In this document: positions 21,094-23,480 of the stretch, one piece after another | Layout of the letters: each line of letters opens with the position of its first letter | Numbering within the stretch: position 1 is the stretch's first letter | Assembly (NCBI GenBank): GCA_000437275.1 | Contig: FR899690.1 | Location: forward strand, 1 to 23,480 | Origin: Clostridium sp. CAG:411 | Lineage (GTDB): Bacteria > Bacillota > Clostridia > Lachnospirales > Lachnospiraceae | Length of the DNA: 23,480 nucleotides | Reading direction: 5' to 3' | The notes under the pieces: model-generated | What the model was told of the DNA's origin: nothing | Databases searched by the model: none | The model's input: only the letters and a program-made list of their open reading frames with translations | Position numbers and translations under genes: made by a program

Positions 21094-21996
21094 ATGTTAA
21101 AAATCGGCTCTCATGTAGGGATGAATGGAAAAGAAATGTTTTTAGGCTCGGTAAAAGAGGCCATTTCTTATGGTGCGAACACTTTTATGGTGTATACGGG
21201 TGCACCTCAAAATACAAGACGAAAAGAAATATCAGAATTACGCATAGAGGAAGGTTGGGAACTCATGCGTGAGAATGGAATTGATGAATTTGTAGTACAT
21301 GCCCCTTATATTATTAATCTGGCCAATACAGTAAAACTAGAAACCTATGAGTTGGCAGTGGAGTTTTTGGCAAAGGAAATTGATAGGACTAACGCTATGG
21401 GAAGTACCACATTAGTTCTGCATCCTGGCTCTCATGTGGGAGCAGGGGTGGATGCTGGAATTGAGCAGATTGTAAAGGGATTAAATACTGTATTAACAAA
21501 AGATACACCAGTGCATATTGCTTTGGAGACAATGGCAGGAAAGGGAAGTGAAATTGGACGAAACTTTGAGGAGCTTGCCCGCATTTATGATGGTGTTACG
21601 CATTCTGATAAATTGCGTGTTTGTTTTGATACTTGTCATACGAATGATGCAGGATATAACCTTGTGCAGGACTTTGATACGGTAATGGAACAGTTTGACA
21701 AAATAATCGGCAAAGACCAAATTGCGGTATTTCATATTAATGACAGTAAAAATGAGCTGGGAGCAGGAAAGGATAGACATGAAAATATCGGATTTGGCTC
21801 CATTGGTTTTGATACATTAAGAAAGATTGTATATGCACCAGATTTTGAAGAAATACCTAAGATATTGGAAACACCATATATTCCAATGCTTGAAAATAAA
21901 AAGAAATCTTTTCCTCCTTATCAGTGGGAAATTGCCATGCTTCGTAGTGGTGAGTTTGATCCTGCCATAAAGGAAAAGATTTTAGAGGGGAAATAG
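21094..21996 (+). CDS. nfo: Endonuclease IV (deoxyribonuclease IV)
   Basis: This 300-residue AP endonuclease of the xylose-isomerase-like TIM-barrel fold cuts the backbone 5' to abasic sites in base excision repair and uses three zinc ions. Metal-site and signature segments are intact: SHVGMNGKEM at the start, VVHAPYIINLA, LVLHPGSHVGAG, ALETMAGKGSEIG, CFDTCHTNDAGYN, FHINDSKNELGAGKDRHENIG. The length is close to the usual 280-300. AGGAGG 7-8 bases upstream fixes the ATG. The next gene begins at the base following its stop, so the two are co-transcribed and probably coupled. Confidence 0.96.
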   Translation: MLKIGSHVGMNGKEMFLGSVKEAISYGANTFMVYTGAPQNTRRKEISELRIEEGWELMRENGIDEFVVHAPYIINLANTVKLETYELAVEFLAKEIDRTNAMGSTTLVLHPGSHVGAGVDAGIEQIVKGLNTVLTKDTPVHIALETMAGKGSEIGRNFEELARIYDGVTHSDKLRVCFDTCHTNDAGYNLVQDFDTVMEQFDKIIGKDQIAVFHINDSKNELGAGKDRHENIGFGSIGFDTLRKIVYAPDFEEIPKILETPYIPMLENKKKSFPPYQWEIAMLRSGEFDPAIKEKILEGK

Positions 21997-23439
21997 TTGG
22001 ATAAAATGAAATTGTATGACAAATTAAATTATTATGCAAAAACGGATGCCTATCCTTTTCATATGCCCGGACATAAAAGAAGAATTGATGTTATGCCAAA
22101 ATGGAATCCTTATGCCATGGATATTACAGAAATAGATGGATTTGATAACTTGCATGATGCACAGGAAATTTTAAAGGATACGATGGATGAAATAGCAGCG
22201 TTTCGTGGTGCAGAAGAATCCTATTTACTGATAAATGGCACTACTGCAGGGTTATTGTCTGCAATTAGTGCTTGTGTCAGCCATAGAGATGAAATACTCA
22301 TAGCCCGAAATTGCCACAAGGCAGTATATCATGGAATCTTTCTAAATGAATTGTGTCCCCATTATAGTTATCCACAGATTTCGGATAAATTGTGGATAAA
22401 TTGTGGAATTATTTCTGAAAATATTGAGAAAATGTTGATAAAATATCCGAAGATTCGATTAGTTGTTGTTACATCTCCGACCTATGAAGGTGTAGTATCG
22501 GATATTGAATCCATAGCAAAAATTGTACATTCTCACGGAATCCCACTTTTGGTGGATCAGGCGCATGGCGCTCATTTTGGGATGCAAGAGGATTTTCCAA
22601 AGTCGGCTTTGGAGCAGGGGGCAGATTTAGTTGTGGAGAGTGTGCATAAAACATTGCCAGCATTTACACAGACTGCACTGCTACATGTACAGGGAAATCT
22701 TGTGGATCGAAGTCGTTTAAAACAATTTTTAGGAATCTATCAAACTTCCAGCCCTTCTTATGTAATGATGTCAGGCATTGCTTGGTGTATGGACTATTGC
22801 CAGAAAGAAAGGAAAAATGCATTTTCTCAGTATGCCAAACAATTGTATCAATTGCGTAAACAATTAAAACAATTGCCAATGCTTGTATTGTACGATGGAA
22901 AGAAAGAAGCGAAAGATGCGGCTGTATTTGATTATGATATGGGAAAAATTGTGTTTGGTGTGAAGGATAATTTGTTTACGGGTGCTGAATTGTATTCGTA
23001 TCTTAGAGAGGTGCATCATTTGGAAATGGAAATGGCATCTATGTCCTATGTAATTGCTATGACCAGTGTTATGGATACAAAAGAGGGATTGGAACGGTTA
23101 CTTGTAGCGGCAAAAGATATTAATGATAAAGCTATAAAACGAAAAGAAATGGGACAAAATTTGAAAGCAAGTCACAGTATGCGGCCACCAGATAAGCAAA
23201 ATAAATATATATTATCTCCCTATGAAGCAGATCAAAAAGCGGGAAGAAAAATTTCTTTCTTGCAGGCTGCTGGAAAAATTGCAAAGGATTATGTTTATTT
23301 ATATCCACCTGGCATTCCTCTTTTAGTACCAGGGGAGGAAATTACAGAAGAAATGATTTCTTATGTACAAGCGTGTGAGGCACAGGGATTGTCTGTGAAA
23401 GGCATAAAAGAGGAAACTATTTGGATTGTACAGGATTAG
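21997..23439 (+). CDS. PLP-dependent Orn/Lys/Arg decarboxylase (YaaO-like)
   Basis: This 480-residue fold-type I PLP enzyme has an N-terminal FHMPGHKRR, cofactor phosphate region LLINGTTAGLLSAI (76-89), VTSPTYEGVVSDI, PLP-ring Asp/His pair LLVDQAHGAHFG (184-195) and Schiff-base Lys218 in SVHKTLPAFTQ. A C-terminal Orn/Lys/Arg decarboxylase domain follows (SPYEADQKAG, then YLYPPGIPLLVPGE). It should make a polyamine such as cadaverine, agmatine or putrescine; which one is not decided. It lacks the long N-terminal wing of the large inducible CadA/AdiA enzymes, like Bacillus YaaO/SpeA. TTG at 21997 is chosen, with AGAGGGG 5 bases upstream inside nfo; ATG at 22006 is too far from it. Unusually, a tandem repeat containing perfect DnaA boxes lies within it (22368-22407). 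Confidence 0.92.
   Translation: MDKMKLYDKLNYYAKTDAYPFHMPGHKRRIDVMPKWNPYAMDITEIDGFDNLHDAQEILKDTMDEIAAFRGAEESYLLINGTTAGLLSAISACVSHRDEILIARNCHKAVYHGIFLNELCPHYSYPQISDKLWINCGIISENIEKMLIKYPKIRLVVVTSPTYEGVVSDIESIAKIVHSHGIPLLVDQAHGAHFGMQEDFPKSALEQGADLVVESVHKTLPAFTQTALLHVQGNLVDRSRLKQFLGIYQTSSPSYVMMSGIAWCMDYCQKERKNAFSQYAKQLYQLRKQLKQLPMLVLYDGKKEAKDAAVFDYDMGKIVFGVKDNLFTGAELYSYLREVHHLEMEMASMSYVIAMTSVMDTKEGLERLLVAAKDINDKAIKRKEMGQNLKASHSMRPPDKQNKYILSPYEADQKAGRKISFLQAAGKIAKDYVYLYPPGIPLLVPGEEITEEMISYVQACEAQGLSVKGIKEETIWIVQD
22368..22410. repeat. DnaA-box cluster in an 11-bp tandem repeat inside the decarboxylase gene
   Basis: TTATCCACA (22368-22376) and, in inverted orientation, TGTGGATAA (22391-22399) are both perfect consensus DnaA boxes; a weaker TGTGGAATT follows at 22402-22410. 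The unit GGATAAATTGT occurs twice in tandem (22383-22393, 22394-22404) and continues with GGA. Function as a DnaA-binding site is inference. Confidence 0.45.
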
Positions 23440-23450
23440 AAAGGAAAATT

Positions 23451-23480
23451 ATGAGAAAAATTTTTGTTGTTATGGGAAAG
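23451..23480 (+). CDS. Start of a gene running off the right edge, possibly a guanylate-kinase-like protein
   Basis: Only ten codons are visible (MRKIFVVMGK), with AAAGGA about 6 bases upstream. A beta strand followed by MGK resembles the beginning of a P-loop nucleotide kinase. In related clostridia a short guanylate-kinase-like gene often follows this decarboxylase. The call rests on very little sequence. The gap to the upstream stop is 11 bases, so it is in the same operon. Confidence 0.45.
   Translation, partial: MRKIFVVMGK

Noticed and set aside
1..23480. CRISPR arrays, insertion sequences, phage genes or integrase/attachment sites
   Set aside because: No regularly spaced repeats, transposase motifs, terminal inverted repeats or integrase genes were seen. 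The two tRNAs show no adjacent duplicated 3' ends.

Overview
The window looks like a chromosomal segment of a low-GC Firmicute of class Clostridia, most likely family Lachnospiraceae. The reasons are the AT-rich composition, strong GGAGG ribosome binding sites, a T-box leader in front of serS, a DUF3881-type protein, a ParB/DUF4446 pair, and an Orn/Lys/Arg decarboxylase that starts right after nfo. The family placement is inferred from gene content. No 16S gene or phylogenetic marker was compared.

Layout. Bases 1-853 hold the C-terminal end of a large protein that runs off the left edge (probably a polymorphic toxin) and its likely immunity gene, followed by a gap with a decayed helix-turn-helix coding remnant. 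Next comes a leftward membrane-anchored alpha/beta hydrolase whose catalytic residues look lost (1205-2176), divergent from a DegS/DegU-like two-component pair (2453-4208). A 684-bp gap carrying a perfect parS leads to a chromosome-segregation and housekeeping run (4893-10131): parA, a second perfect parS, a GNAT acetyltransferase, a DUF1232 protein, a metallo-beta-lactamase-fold protein, parB, a DUF4446 protein and an HD-GYP phosphodiesterase. A T-box riboswitch controls serS (10300-11949).

Bases 12167-17949 form an envelope and antimicrobial-peptide-response neighbourhood. It has an SdpI-like membrane protein with an ArsR/SdpR-like repressor, whose promoter is flanked by two matching palindromes. 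Divergent from these is an S66 LD-carboxypeptidase/MccF-type peptidase. Then comes an OmpR-type regulator, preceded by tandem 11-bp repeats and overlapping a 915-residue histidine kinase. The right part holds a DUF3881 protein, tRNA-Glu(CUC), a leftward L,D-transpeptidase, a leftward tRNA-Arg(CCU), endonuclease IV (nfo), a PLP decarboxylase, and the first codons of a further gene, possibly a guanylate-kinase-like nucleotide kinase.

The non-genic signals that stand out are two perfect parS sites bracketing parA, a possible fossil parS inside parB, two perfect DnaA boxes in a tandem 11-bp repeat inside the decarboxylase gene, a short inverted repeat shared by the parA and serS leaders, and the operator pair at the sdpR-like promoter. 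The parS sites suggest the region lies in the origin-proximal part of the chromosome. I found no complete, clearly novel multi-gene system. The best candidates for new biology are the toxin/immunity pair at the left edge, the pseudo-hydrolase, and the DnaA-box cluster.
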